Assembly (NCBI GenBank): GCA_017550145.1
Contig: JAFZQG010000013.1
Span: forward strand, 33,619-97,618
Source of the DNA: Erysipelotrichaceae bacterium
Lineage (GTDB): Bacteria > Bacillota_I > Bacilli_A > Erysipelotrichales > Erysipelotrichaceae
Direction of reading: 5' to 3'
DNA: 64,000 nucleotides
Part shown: piece by piece, positions 49,194 through 57,533 of the stretch
Layout of the letters: each line of letters begins with the position of its first letter
How positions within the stretch are numbered: position 1 is the stretch's first letter
Position numbers and translations under genes: made by a program
The notes under the pieces: generated by a model
The model's input: the letters and a program-made list of their open reading frames with translations, nothing else
Told to the model about the DNA's origin: nothing
Database searches by the model: none

Positions 49194-50846
49194 ATGAATA
49201 ACGTTGCCAAGAAAAATTTCGATATCTGGAAGATAGTATCATTGGTGATCCTGGCTCTCTATGGGTTGTTTCTGATCTATCCGCTGTTCAAACTGCTGTA
49301 TAACGCCTTCTTCAGCAATGGCGTCTTTACTCTTGAACAGTTCCAGAAATTCTTCTCTCAGGCCTATTATCTGAAGTCGATCATGAACTCGATCAAGGTA
49401 TCGGTCTTAGCTACATTACTGACTCTGATCATCGGAATCCCTCTTGCATATTTCTATCAGATGTATGACATCAAGGGCAAAGCGACTCTTCAGGTCATCA
49501 TAATTCTGTGTTCAATGTCTGCACCGTTCATCGGTGCCTACTCCTGGATCATGCTGCTTGGAAGAAGCGGTGTTTTGACCAAGTTCATCGAAAGCATCCT
49601 TCCGATCAGAATGCCTAGTATCTACGGTTTCAACGGTATCCTGCTGGTTCTGGCTCTGCAGCTGTTCCCGTTAGTCTTCCTGTATGTTTCAGGTGCCTTA
49701 AAGAATGTTGATAACTCCTTACTGGAAGCTTCCGAAAACATGGGCTGCTCAGGAGCCAGCCGTTTCTTCAAGATCGTCATTCCATTATGTATGCCGACGA
49801 TCATTGCCGCAACGCTGATGGTCTTCATGAGAGCTTTCGCGGATTTCGGTACGCCGTTGCTGATCGGTGAAGGTTATCAGACTTTCCCGGTTGTCATCTA
49901 CAACTCATACTTTGCGGAAACCGGCGGTGACCATAACTTCGGTGCAGCCATTTCCGTTATCGCTATCATTATTACGGCAATCATCTTCCTGATTCAGAGA
50001 TATGTGAATAATCAGTTCAGATTCACAATGAACGCTTTACACCCGATCGAGAGAAAACCGGTCCATGGTCTTAAAGCTATACTGATCAACTTCTACTGCT
50101 GGTTTGTCGTTCTGCTGGCTTTCATGCCTCAGGTTTACGTAATGTATACATCCTTCTTAAAGACTTCGGGCAAGATCTTTATCCCGGGTTATTCACTGGA
50201 TTCATACAAGTTCGCATTTACGCACCTGAAGAACGCCATTCCTAATACCTTTATCATCGGTGGCTTTGCACTGATTCTGGTCATTCTGCTGGCTATTCTG
50301 ATTGCTTATCTGGTTGTCAGAAGAAACAATGCCGTCAACCGTGTCATCGATACGCTGTCAATGGTACCTTATATCATTCCGGGTTCCGTTGTCGGTATTG
50401 CGCTGGTCATGGCTTTCAACAAGAAACCGCTGGTTCTGGCTGGTACAGCTGCGATCATGATCGTAGCGCTGGTCATCAGACGTATTCCTTATACGATCAG
50501 ATCATCAACGGCTACACTGCAGCAGATCCCGATGTCTATCGAAGAAGCTGCCATCAGCCTTGGTTCCAGCAAGCTGAAAGCTTTCTTCACCATCACAGTT
50601 CCGATGATGGCCAACGGTATCCTGTCAGGTGCGATCATGTCCTGGGTTACGATCATCACCGAACTTTCTACGGCGATCATCCTCTACAACCTGAAGACGA
50701 TCACGCTGACCCTGGCAACCTACACCTACGTTTCCAGAGGAAACTACGGTATCGCTGCTGCCTATGCGACGATCCTGACCCTGGCTACCGTACTGTCACT
50801 GTTGCTGTACATGAAGGTGACCGGAAACAAAGAGATTTCCTTCTAG
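49194..50846 (+). CDS. ABC transporter permease, fused two-domain (FbpB/AfuB-like)
   Basis: A 550-residue permease with about 12 TM helices and two tandem BPD domains, the fused form seen in FbpB/AfuB/PhnU-type systems. Both EAA loops are visible (SLLEASENMGCSGASRFFKIVIPLCMP and SIEEAAISLGSSKLKAFFTITVPMM). With the lipoprotein and ATPase it makes a full importer. Confidence 0.95.
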   Translation: MNNVAKKNFDIWKIVSLVILALYGLFLIYPLFKLLYNAFFSNGVFTLEQFQKFFSQAYYLKSIMNSIKVSVLATLLTLIIGIPLAYFYQMYDIKGKATLQVIIILCSMSAPFIGAYSWIMLLGRSGVLTKFIESILPIRMPSIYGFNGILLVLALQLFPLVFLYVSGALKNVDNSLLEASENMGCSGASRFFKIVIPLCMPTIIAATLMVFMRAFADFGTPLLIGEGYQTFPVVIYNSYFAETGGDHNFGAAISVIAIIITAIIFLIQRYVNNQFRFTMNALHPIERKPVHGLKAILINFYCWFVVLLAFMPQVYVMYTSFLKTSGKIFIPGYSLDSYKFAFTHLKNAIPNTFIIGGFALILVILLAILIAYLVVRRNNAVNRVIDTLSMVPYIIPGSVVGIALVMAFNKKPLVLAGTAAIMIVALVIRRIPYTIRSSTATLQQIPMSIEEAAISLGSSKLKAFFTITVPMMANGILSGAIMSWVTIITELSTAIILYNLKTITLTLATYTYVSRGNYGIAAAYATILTLATVLSLLLYMKVTGNKEISF

Positions 50847-50871
50847 GAGCTGGTATCAACCAGCTCTTTTT
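50847..50871 (+). terminator. Intrinsic terminator after the ABC operon
   Basis: GAGCTGG-tatcaa-CCAGCTC followed by TTTTTC. Confidence 0.9.
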
Positions 50872-50898
50872 CATATATAAGAATGATCATACCTGTTG

Positions 50899-50904
50899 TA
50901 TAAT
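50899..50904 (+). promoter_or_regulatory. -10 box of a probable leaderless ruvA promoter
   Basis: TATAAT, 6-nt spacer TTACTT, then ATG 50911. No SD is present. Confidence 0.65.
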
Positions 50905-50910
50905 TTACTT

Positions 50911-51468
50911 ATGATTGGTTTTGTTAGAGGAACAGTTCATGCGTTTTCTATGGACTATGTGCTGATCGATGTCAATGGCATAGGATACCGTATTAATTTC
51001 TATCATCCGGAAGCATTAAGTCTGAATAAAGAGATGACCATTTATACTTATCAGAACGTCAGAGAAGACGAGATAAGTCTTTATGGTTTTCTGTCTTTGC
51101 AGGAATATGATCTGTTCATTAAGCTTATTTCCGTCAAAGGTTTAGGTCCGAAGATCGCTTCCAATATCCTTTCCCGTGCTTCAGTCGACGCGATTGTCGC
51201 AGCGATCGAAACCGGTGATATCGATTTCATCAGAAGAATGCCCGGTATCGGAAACAAGACCGCTTCGCAGATCATTCTGGATCTCAAAGGCAAGCTGGTC
51301 GAAAGCGAAACCGAAGGTGTATCTGAAGCCTTGAATGATGTTTCGGATGCTTTAAAGCAGTTGGGTTATAAACCATCGGAAATCAAGCCGGTCATGAAGA
51401 AACTCGCGAATGAAAAAGGTTCAACCGATGAGCTGATCAGAAAAGCTCTAGCGATGCTCGCAAAGTAA
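50911..51468 (+). CDS. ruvA: Holliday junction DNA helicase subunit RuvA
   Basis: The tetrameric junction-binding subunit, 185 residues. MIGFVRGTVHAFSMDYVLIDVNGIGY begins the OB fold, helix-hairpin-helix motifs follow (SVKGLGPKIASNIL, RMPGIGNKTASQIILDLKGKL), and a C-terminal domain (QLGYKPSEIKPVMKKL) contacts RuvB. ATG 50911 is chosen by family start; in-frame upstream codons overlap the promoter. Confidence 0.98.
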   Translation: MIGFVRGTVHAFSMDYVLIDVNGIGYRINFYHPEALSLNKEMTIYTYQNVREDEISLYGFLSLQEYDLFIKLISVKGLGPKIASNILSRASVDAIVAAIETGDIDFIRRMPGIGNKTASQIILDLKGKLVESETEGVSEALNDVSDALKQLGYKPSEIKPVMKKLANEKGSTDELIRKALAMLAK

Positions 51469-51474
51469 ACAAAT

Positions 51475-52479
51475 ATGGAAGAAGAAAAAGTATTATCCGC
51501 TGACAAACAGTCCCAGGATGAAGATGCGAAACTGCGTCCTCAGACTTTAAGTGAATATGTCGGTCAGACCGATTTAAAAGAAAATCTGGAAGTCTTCATC
51601 AAAGCAGCCAAAATGCGTGATGAAGCTCTTGATCATGTCTTGCTCTATGGTCCTCCGGGATTAGGCAAGACGACTATGGCCTATATTCTGGCTAATGAGA
51701 TGGGCACTAACATCAAGACCACAACCGGTCCGAGTATTGAAAAGACCGGTGATCTGGCAGCTATTTTATCGCAGCTACAGGTCGGTGATGTCTTGTTTAT
51801 CGATGAGATCCACCGTTTACCAAAGATTGTTGAAGAAGTATTATATTCGGCAATGGAAGATTTCTATATCGATATCGTCGTCGGCAAGGAAGAGGGAGCC
51901 AAGTCTATAAGGCTTGATCTGCCACCGTTTACCCTGGTCGGTGCTACCACCAGAGCCGGCGCTATCTCTTCACCGTTACGTGACCGTTTCGGTATTACTT
52001 CTAAACTGAATTACTATACCAACGATGAACTGGCTCAGATCGTCAGAAGAACGTCTAAGGTCTTCGGCAGCGATATCGATGAAGAAGCGGTTCTGGAGAT
52101 TGCCAAGCGTTCAAGAGGAACACCGCGTATCGCCAACCGTTTATTCCGCAGAGTCAGAGATTTCGCCATGGTCAGAAACAATGGTGTAATCGATCTTAAG
52201 ATCGCCCAGGAAGCTTTGGAGAAACTGAAAGTCGATTCACTGGGACTGGATGATGTCGATATCCGCTATCTCAAAGGAATCATCGAAAGATTCAAAGGCG
52301 GACCGGTCGGTGTCGAAGCGATTGCCAGTGCGATCGGTGAAGAAACCGTTACGCTGGAGGATGTCAACGAACCGTATCTCTTACAGATCGGTTTCATCAA
52401 CCGGACGGCCAGAGGCAGGGTCGTTACGGAAAAAGCGTATCGTCATCTGAATGTCGATTACGAATCCAAACTGTTCTGA
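51475..52479 (+). CDS. ruvB: Holliday junction DNA helicase motor RuvB
   Basis: The AAA+ branch-migration motor, 334 residues. It has [12 protein letters not shown], Walker [10 protein letters not shown], Walker [10 protein letters not shown], sensor [10 protein letters not shown], Arg finger region SPLRDRFG, and the C-terminal winged helix ending [20 protein letters not shown]. It lies 6 nt after ruvA. Confidence 0.98.
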   Translation: MEEEKVLSADKQSQDEDAKLRPQTLSEYVGQTDLKENLEVFIKAAKMRDEALDHVLLYGPPGLGKTTMAYILANEMGTNIKTTTGPSIEKTGDLAAILSQLQVGDVLFIDEIHRLPKIVEEVLYSAMEDFYIDIVVGKEEGAKSIRLDLPPFTLVGATTRAGAISSPLRDRFGITSKLNYYTNDELAQIVRRTSKVFGSDIDEEAVLEIAKRSRGTPRIANRLFRRVRDFAMVRNNGVIDLKIAQEALEKLKVDSLGLDDVDIRYLKGIIERFKGGPVGVEAIASAIGEETVTLEDVNEPYLLQIGFINRTARGRVVTEKAYRHLNVDYESKLF

Positions 52480-52503
52480 AACCCGCTGAAAATGCGGGTT
52501 TTC
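52479..52503 (+). terminator. Intrinsic terminator after ruvB
   Basis: AACCCGC-tgaaaat-GCGGGTT followed by TTCC; the U-tract is short. Confidence 0.75.
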
Positions 52504-52532
52504 CGTTATTAGGAACAATTGATACAAAATCA

Positions 52533-52562
52533 TTGAAATTGAATTTGATTGTATGTTAGAAT
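52533..52562 (+). promoter_or_regulatory. Promoter of rpmG
   Basis: TTGAAA (52533-52538), 18-bp spacer, TAGAAT (52557-52562) with an extended TG two bases before it. Confidence 0.7.
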
Positions 52563-52590
52563 GATTAAGCGTAAATGGAGGTAAGTATAA

Positions 52591-52743
52591 ATGCCAAGAG
52601 AGTTTGTGACATTCAAATGTACTGAGTGTGGTGAAGAAACATACTTCGGTTCCAGAAATAAGAAAAAACATCCTGATAAGATGGAAATCAAAAAGTTTTG
52701 TCCTAGATGCAACAAAATGACAACTCATAAGGAGAAAAAATAG
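52591..52743 (+). CDS. rpmG: Ribosomal protein L33 (zinc-binding form)
   Basis: A 50-residue 50S protein. The sequence begins MPREFVTFKCTECGEE and has two Cys pairs (CTEC and CPRC), so it is the zinc-containing C+ form. GGAGGT precedes the ATG by 8 nt. It has its own promoter and terminator. Confidence 0.95.
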   Translation: MPREFVTFKCTECGEETYFGSRNKKKHPDKMEIKKFCPRCNKMTTHKEKK

Positions 52744-52759
52744 GCTGAAGCCTATTTTT
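52737..52759 (+). terminator. Intrinsic terminator after rpmG
   Basis: AAAATAGGC-tgaa-GCCTATTTT overlapping the stop codon. Confidence 0.88.
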
Positions 52760-52766
52760 GTTTAAT

Positions 52767-53363
52767 ATGGAAATCAGAACATTTGTCATGGGCCCGGTCC
52801 AGACCAATACCTATCTCTTAACAGAAAATAATGAAGCCATACTGATCGATCCGGCCGGAAAGAGTGAAACGGTCATTGAAAAGCTTGGAGATCTGAAATT
52901 AGACGGTATTTTATTGACTCACGGTCATTTTGATCATATAAAGGCCGTTGACGGTTTATATGAGAAATATCACTGTCCGGTCTATCTTCATGAAGCAGAT
53001 AAAGAACTGGCGAGAGATAAATATTCGGGAGCGGATTTCGGACTTGTTTCCTATATCACATGTCCGACCATTCATCCTGAAGAAGGAAAGAATAATATTG
53101 GTCCGTTCTCTTTTGAAGTTATCTATACTCCGGGTCATACGGAAGGATCGGTATTATATGTGTTTGAGGACTGTATCTTCACCGGTGATACGCTGTTTAG
53201 AGGCTCGATCGGCAGAACCGATCTCAAGGGTGGAAATGAGAGCAAACTTCGGGATTCATTAAGAGTCTTCCATAATTTCACGAAGAACTATCTTATCTAT
53301 CCCGGACATGAAATGGCTAGCGATCTGGAATGTGAATTAGCTAATAACTGGTATTTAAGATAA
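52767..53363 (+). CDS. MBL-fold hydrolase (glyoxalase II-like)
   Basis: A cytosolic metallo-beta-lactamase fold hydrolase of 198 residues. It has LTHGHFDH (HxHxDH), the second His in YTPGHTEGS, the bridging Asp in FTGDTLFRGSIGRTDL, and the final His in YPGHEM. It lacks the C-terminal domain of true glyoxalase II, as in Bacillus YqgX-type proteins, so it may act on another thioester. No SD precedes ATG 52767 and it follows the rpmG terminator by 7 nt. Confidence 0.9.
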   Translation: MEIRTFVMGPVQTNTYLLTENNEAILIDPAGKSETVIEKLGDLKLDGILLTHGHFDHIKAVDGLYEKYHCPVYLHEADKELARDKYSGADFGLVSYITCPTIHPEEGKNNIGPFSFEVIYTPGHTEGSVLYVFEDCIFTGDTLFRGSIGRTDLKGGNESKLRDSLRVFHNFTKNYLIYPGHEMASDLECELANNWYLR

Positions 53364-53366
53364 AGA

Positions 53367-53398
53367 AAGCTCGTTTTCTCAAAGAAAATGAGCTTTTT
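53367..53398 (+). terminator. Intrinsic terminator before comGA
   Basis: AAGCTCgTTTTCT / AGAAAAtGAGCTT with loop CAA, followed by TTT. Confidence 0.85.
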
Positions 53399-53400
53399 AT

Positions 53401-53429
53401 TTAGGTATTTCTGATTTTTCTGCGAATTA
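53401..53429 (+). promoter_or_regulatory. Sigma-H/ComX-like promoter of the comG operon
   Basis: TTAGGTATT, 11-bp spacer, TGCGAATTA. This follows the sigma-H layout RNAGGAWWW-N11/12-RNNGAATWW, with differences at the R positions and one in AGGA. TGCGAAT also resembles the streptococcal ComX box TACGAATA. No sigma-A hexamers of normal spacing are seen here. Confidence 0.5.
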
Positions 53430-53450
53430 TGTATTGAGGAGATAATTCGC
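53422..53450. repeat. 9-bp inverted repeat around the comGA ribosome binding site
   Basis: GCGAATTAT and ATAATTCGC are perfectly complementary, separated by 11 bp that hold SD GAGGAG. The right arm ends 2 nt before the comGA ATG and the left arm overlaps the predicted -10. Confidence 0.7.
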
Positions 53451-53452
53451 GA

Positions 53453-54415
53453 ATGGAAGAGAGATTACTGGCGCTGCTCAGATTGGCGCTGAAATATAAT
53501 GCGACCGATATTCATTTCATGATGAGATATCAGGATGTGACGATTGAAATGCGCATTGACGGTCTGTGCCGTAAAGTCAAAGCCAAATTTGAAGATTATA
53601 AGCTGATCAGATATCTGCAGTATCTCGCCAATCTGGATGTGGGTAATATTCTGACTCCGCAGACCGGACAGTTTGAAATGGAAGTGGATGGCAATCTGCT
53701 TTCTTTACGTTTTGCGGTAATCAATAAGCTCAACTATACAAACGGAGTATTAAGGATTCTTAATTCTCGACTGAAAGTAGATGCAAACTCCTTAAGCAGT
53801 GTCGAAGGACAGAACCGCTATTTCCGCTCGCTGCTTAACAGGACGTGCGGTCTTGTGTTGTTTTCAGGTCCGACCGGTTCAGGTAAAACAACCACCTTAT
53901 ACTCATTATTAAAATCGATCCGAAACCGCAAGATCTATACGATCGAAGATCCGATCGAAGTCTATCATGACGAATTCATTCAGCTGGCCGTCAATGAAGC
54001 GACGGGTTTTGATTACTCGGAAGGAATCAAACAGATCTTACGGCATGACCCGGATATCATCATGATCGGAGAAATAAGAGACGACAAGGCCGCCAAGATG
54101 GCAGTGGTGGCAGCCAATACGGGACATCTGGTGCTTTCGACGATCCATACATCAAGAGCTTCCAGCTGTATATCGAGAATGGTTGAACTTGGTGTCAATG
54201 AGGAACACCTTTATGAGAATCTGATCTGTGTCGCCAATCAGCGTATGATGATCAATAAAAACAACAAGAATAAAGTAGTTCTCTATGAAATCATGGATCA
54301 GAATGAAATAGAGTATTTCAGAAACAATAAAAGGAATTCACCGTCTTTCTGGACAATCGAGATGCAGATAAGAAAGGGCATCAATGAAGGAATCTTTGAA
54401 GGCGAAGTTTACTGA
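53453..54415 (+). CDS. comGA: ComGA, type IV-like pilus assembly ATPase
   Basis: The secretion ATPase that powers competence pilus assembly, 320 residues, GspE/PilB family. It has ATDIHF near the N-terminus, Walker A GPTGSGKTTTLYS, Asp box TIEDPIE, Walker B PDIIMIGEIRD, and His box HLVLSTIHT. It lacks the CxxC zinc motif of larger PilB proteins, as is usual for ComGA. It is the first gene of a seven-gene operon. Confidence 0.95.
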   Translation: MEERLLALLRLALKYNATDIHFMMRYQDVTIEMRIDGLCRKVKAKFEDYKLIRYLQYLANLDVGNILTPQTGQFEMEVDGNLLSLRFAVINKLNYTNGVLRILNSRLKVDANSLSSVEGQNRYFRSLLNRTCGLVLFSGPTGSGKTTTLYSLLKSIRNRKIYTIEDPIEVYHDEFIQLAVNEATGFDYSEGIKQILRHDPDIIMIGEIRDDKAAKMAVVAANTGHLVLSTIHTSRASSCISRMVELGVNEEHLYENLICVANQRMMINKNNKNKVVLYEIMDQNEIEYFRNNKRNSPSFWTIEMQIRKGINEGIFEGEVY

Positions 54416-55394
54416 AAAGAAACTCAGTATCGAAGACATTTCCTATCTGTCCAAACTGCTGGAAACCAATCTCTCGCTGAATGAATGTTTTGAGCTTTTG
54501 AGCAACAGAAAGAACGAAAAGATCTTCAAAGAGATCAGAAAGAAACTGGATGAAGGAAATCTGATCGAAGAGATAATCAGTACGTATCTGCCTAAAGATA
54601 TAAAGCCATACGTAGTCTCTTTACTGAATACTTTATCTCTGGAAGCGGCATTATCTTTATCGTTGAAGTTTCATGAACTTCATGAAGAAAATAAAAGCTC
54701 ACTCTTAAGTTCGATCGCATATCCCTTAATTCTTTTATTTATCTCAATGACATCGCTGTATCTGTTTGACTTATACGGAATCGATTCGATCTTTGCACTG
54801 ATCGGTTCGTTTGATGCGGATATCAATCTCTATGGAGATATCAGAATCGTCTTCAGGATCACGATCACCGTGTTTTATTATCTGACGCTGATCATGTTTC
54901 TGCTGCTGGTTATCTATTCAAGACCGAGAAAGATCGTGATGCTGTACATATTCCTGTCGAAGTATTTTCCCAATTCGTTACTGAATATCTATTATTCGGA
55001 AGAATTCATGTCGTTATTGCTGATATGTGCCGAAAGGGGATATAAGACCAGGGAAGCGCTCGGTATACTCAAAAACATGAAGAGTAAACCGGTCGTTTCG
55101 TTTCTGGCTTTCCATATGGATGAAAGTTTACTGGAAGGTGAAACATTAAAGGAAGCTGCCAAGAAACGTTATTATGATTCTTCACTGTCCCGTTTCATCA
55201 AGATCGCTAACTTCACTAATAATTTCAGCGGAGTGATCCGTTCCTATACTCAGCTGGCCAATGAAAAGATCAGAAGGAGAATGAAACGTTATACACTAAC
55301 GATCCAGCTGGCCACATATGTTTTCATCGGATCGATCATTATCTTTATCTATCAGATACTGTTCATGCCGATGCGGGCAATCAGTTTCTACTAA
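54384..55394 (+). CDS. comGB: ComGB, pilus platform membrane protein
   Basis: A GspF/PilC-family inner-membrane platform, 336 residues, two GspF-like halves and three TM helices (about 110-130, 150-173, 300-322). It overlaps comGA by 32 nt. AAAGGG lies 7 nt before ATG 54384. The family likeness is mainly in the helical F domains (FKEIRKKLDEGNLIEEI, FIKIANFTNN). Confidence 0.9.
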   Translation: MKESLKAKFTEKKLSIEDISYLSKLLETNLSLNECFELLSNRKNEKIFKEIRKKLDEGNLIEEIISTYLPKDIKPYVVSLLNTLSLEAALSLSLKFHELHEENKSSLLSSIAYPLILLFISMTSLYLFDLYGIDSIFALIGSFDADINLYGDIRIVFRITITVFYYLTLIMFLLLVIYSRPRKIVMLYIFLSKYFPNSLLNIYYSEEFMSLLLICAERGYKTREALGILKNMKSKPVVSFLAFHMDESLLEGETLKEAAKKRYYDSSLSRFIKIANFTNNFSGVIRSYTQLANEKIRRRMKRYTLTIQLATYVFIGSIIIFIYQILFMPMRAISFY

Positions 55395-55412
55395 TAACAG
55401 GAGGTTTTCGAT

Positions 55413-55709
55413 ATGCATAAAAAAGGTTTCACATTACTGGAGATGGTGGTAGTCGTAATCATCGTTTCGATCTTACTCTTATTGACTATTCCCAATGTTT
55501 CAAAGGTCATCTCTTCCGTTGACTCAAAAGCCTGCAAGGCTTTGACCAAGGTTGTTGATGCGGCTATCGTTCAGTTCAGACTGGACTACGGATCAGATCC
55601 GGCTTCTTTAGCGGATCTTGTTCATGGCGGATATCTTGAGGAAGATCAGACACGCTGTTCAAACGGGGATGGGCTGTCGATCGTGGATGGGCACTGTGTC
55701 ATCAACTAA
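55413..55709 (+). CDS. comGC: ComGC, major competence pseudopilin
   Basis: A 98-residue prepilin: short basic leader HKK, then GFTLLEMVVVVIIVSILLLLTIP, with prepilin peptidase cleavage after Gly5 and Glu at position 5 of the mature protein. The C-terminal domain has two Cys (TRCSNGDG, GHCVIN) that may form a disulfide, as in other Firmicutes ComGC. A strong AGGAGG precedes it. Confidence 0.95.
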   Translation: MHKKGFTLLEMVVVVIIVSILLLLTIPNVSKVISSVDSKACKALTKVVDAAIVQFRLDYGSDPASLADLVHGGYLEEDQTRCSNGDGLSIVDGHCVIN

Positions 55710-55989
55710 AGGATTTACGATCAGTGAAATGCTGATCGGACTGCTGTTTCTGTCGGTAATGTTAAGTGTTTCATTAAGGCCCAGAGTCGATCTGAATCTC
55801 GAACATTATTACTTCCTTAATGATTATGTGCTTACGCAGTCTGAAGCCATAAAAGAAAAACAATATCGCCCATATGAACAAGGTATCTATTTTAACTCGA
55901 TGGGACATATCGATCTGGCCAGAACCGTCGAATTCGGCAATCATCGTTTTACTCTCAACCTCGGTAACGGATATGTGCTTATCAAATAA
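55687..55989 (+). CDS. comGD: ComGD-like pseudopilin
   Basis: A minor pseudopilin of about 100 residues: STKGFTISEMLIGLLFLSVMLSVSL is a type III prepilin signal (Glu5 present), followed by a short globular part. The start is uncertain; ATG 55687 gives a 9-residue leader and overlaps comGC by 23 nt, while ATG 55669 is also possible. Assignment as ComGD rests on order. Confidence 0.82.
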   Translation: MGTVSSTKGFTISEMLIGLLFLSVMLSVSLRPRVDLNLEHYYFLNDYVLTQSEAIKEKQYRPYEQGIYFNSMGHIDLARTVEFGNHRFTLNLGNGYVLIK

Positions 55990-56188
55990 AGGATTCTTCC
56001 TGTTAGATGCCTTACTGGCGGTATTCATCGTTTCCTGTATCTGTATCCTGTGTTTCTCCATTCATAATCTGATGGATATCTATGAAAGGGGATATGCGGA
56101 ATACCAGGAACAGTCTAACCGCCGATATGAATACATTTATAATTCTTTAAGCGAATGTGAGGCCTGTTCAATCAATGAATATGATTAG
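55973..56188 (+). CDS. comGE: ComGE-like pseudopilin
   Basis: A 71-residue minor pseudopilin: MCLSNKGFFLLDALLAVFIVSCICILCF, where mature position 5 is Asp instead of Glu. The C-terminal part is short and Tyr/Glu-rich. ATG 55973 overlaps comGD by 17 nt. Order in the operon supports ComGE; sequence alone would not. Confidence 0.72.
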   Translation: MCLSNKGFFLLDALLAVFIVSCICILCFSIHNLMDIYERGYAEYQEQSNRRYEYIYNSLSECEACSINEYD

Positions 56189-56618
56189 AAATCTGCTGGG
56201 ATTAGTCATAATCCTGGCTTTACTGCCTATATGCATACTGGCATTCAGATTCACTTCGAATATGCCGTTTGAATACAGTGAGATCTGTGATGAGCTGTCT
56301 TTGGCGCAGCTAAGAGAAACGATGCTGATCACATATGATCTTCATTACGGATATGACTGTCTGAGTTTCACTTACCGCAATAAGGATTTTACCTTGTCGA
56401 TGGTAAACAATAAGCTGCTGCTACAGCCGGGAACACAGGTCTATCTGGGTGATATCGATGATTTGCATTTTGAAGAAAGAAACGGCTGTATCTATGTCTG
56501 TTATGAAAGAAAAAACCGGAAATATGAAAGAATCATCGCTTCATCACAAGGGGTTTATCTCGACGATTTTTCTGATTGTGATGTGCACGATGATGAGCTT
56601 GATAGCAGCGAAGAGTGA
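56175..56618 (+). CDS. comGF: ComGF-like protein
   Basis: A protein of about 147 residues with one N-terminal TM helix (about 6-27) and an extracellular part (LAQLRETMLITYDLHYGYDCLSFTYRNKDF, ERKNRKYERIIASSQGVYLDDF). The pattern of the C-terminal half (reading out a short hydrophobic/charged repeat before the end) matches ComGF-like pilus proteins. The usual prepilin peptidase site is not apparent. ATG 56175 overlaps comGE. Confidence 0.72.
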   Translation: MNMIRNLLGLVIILALLPICILAFRFTSNMPFEYSEICDELSLAQLRETMLITYDLHYGYDCLSFTYRNKDFTLSMVNNKLLLQPGTQVYLGDIDDLHFEERNGCIYVCYERKNRKYERIIASSQGVYLDDFSDCDVHDDELDSSEE

Positions 56619-56874
56619 TTACATCATGAAGGCTGATATCGTCTATCAGAATCTGCAGGAATATGAGGAGATATTTGAAAGTGAAGCACTGGTCATAAAT
56701 CATCTGAAATGTCTTTTGCTGAGGGAAGAGGATATCGATGATTTTAATGTGGAAGGCATAAATGTGAACGTTTATAATTCGTCTGACGGCTATCAGCTAT
56801 TCTTTGAAAACTATGTCATGGAAGTGAGCGTTTACGAGAAACAGATCGTCTCTTTTTCCGTCAAAAAACAGTGA
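56524..56874 (+). CDS. comGG: ComGG-like pseudopilin, last gene of the operon
   Basis: A protein of about 116 residues: MKESSLHHKGFISTIFLIVMCTMMSLIAA is a prepilin-like leader (cleavage after KG, no Glu5), followed by a soluble domain. It overlaps comGF by 95 nt in another frame. ATG 56503 is an alternative start. Position at the end of comG supports ComGG. Confidence 0.68.
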   Translation: MKESSLHHKGFISTIFLIVMCTMMSLIAAKSDYIMKADIVYQNLQEYEEIFESEALVINHLKCLLLREEDIDDFNVEGINVNVYNSSDGYQLFFENYVMEVSVYEKQIVSFSVKKQ

Positions 56875-56941
56875 AGACAGATTTTGCCAAATACCGTTTG
56901 AATATAATAAAATGGTAGGGAAAAAGAAGAGGTAATTTGCT

Positions 56942-57499
56942 ATGTTAAACTGTACAGAAGTAAAACCGGGCCAGTGTTTCACCTGGGAGAATGAACTATA
57001 TCAGTGTATTGATATTCAGTTAAACAAGACGGCTATGGCCAAGATGAAGGTCAAGATCAAGGTTAAACAGCCTAAGACCGGCGTTGTTAAGGAACTTTCT
57101 CTGATCGGTGGTGATCAGGTCGGCGAAGCTCATATCGATAAAAGACCGATGCAGTTCCTTTATGATTCCGGAGATATGGAAGTCTTCATGGATTCCGAAA
57201 CCTATGAACAGATCGAAATCCCGAAGGACAGACTGGAATGGGAAGCTAATTTCCTGGTCGCAAACCTCGATGTCAATATCATGATCTATGAAGGTGAAGT
57301 ATTAGGCGTCATCTTACCGGATAAAGTTGATCTGGAGCTTGTGGAATGCGAAGCAGCTGTCAAAGGCAATACCGCAACCAGCGCTTTGAAGAATGCTGTA
57401 ACCGAGACCGGTCTTCAGGTCAAGGTTCCGCTTTTCATTGAAAACGGCGAAAGAATCACCGTCTCAACTATCGACGGTAAGTATTCAGGCAGAGCATAA
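56942..57499 (+). CDS. efp: Translation elongation factor P with atypical tip loop
   Basis: EF-P rescues ribosomes stalled at proline runs. Length (185), the three OB-like domains, GEAHIDKRPMQFLYDSGDMEVFMD and the C-terminal TATSALKNAVTETGLQVKVPLFIENGERI..GKYSGRA are normal. The domain I loop that should read PGKG, whose Lys is the modified or key residue, reads LNKTAMAK at residues 27-34. The Lys at the aligned position is replaced by Met, though Lys29 and Lys34 flank it. SD AGAGGT precedes the ATG. Confidence 0.95.
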   Translation: MLNCTEVKPGQCFTWENELYQCIDIQLNKTAMAKMKVKIKVKQPKTGVVKELSLIGGDQVGEAHIDKRPMQFLYDSGDMEVFMDSETYEQIEIPKDRLEWEANFLVANLDVNIMIYEGEVLGVILPDKVDLELVECEAAVKGNTATSALKNAVTETGLQVKVPLFIENGERITVSTIDGKYSGRA

Positions 57500-57503
57500 A
57501 AAG

Positions 57504-57527
57504 AAGAAGCCGCAAGGCTTCTTTTGA
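57504..57527 (+). terminator. Intrinsic terminator after efp
   Basis: AAGAAGCC-gcaa-GGCTTCTT followed by TTG. Confidence 0.85.
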
Positions 57528-57533
57528 AATAAT

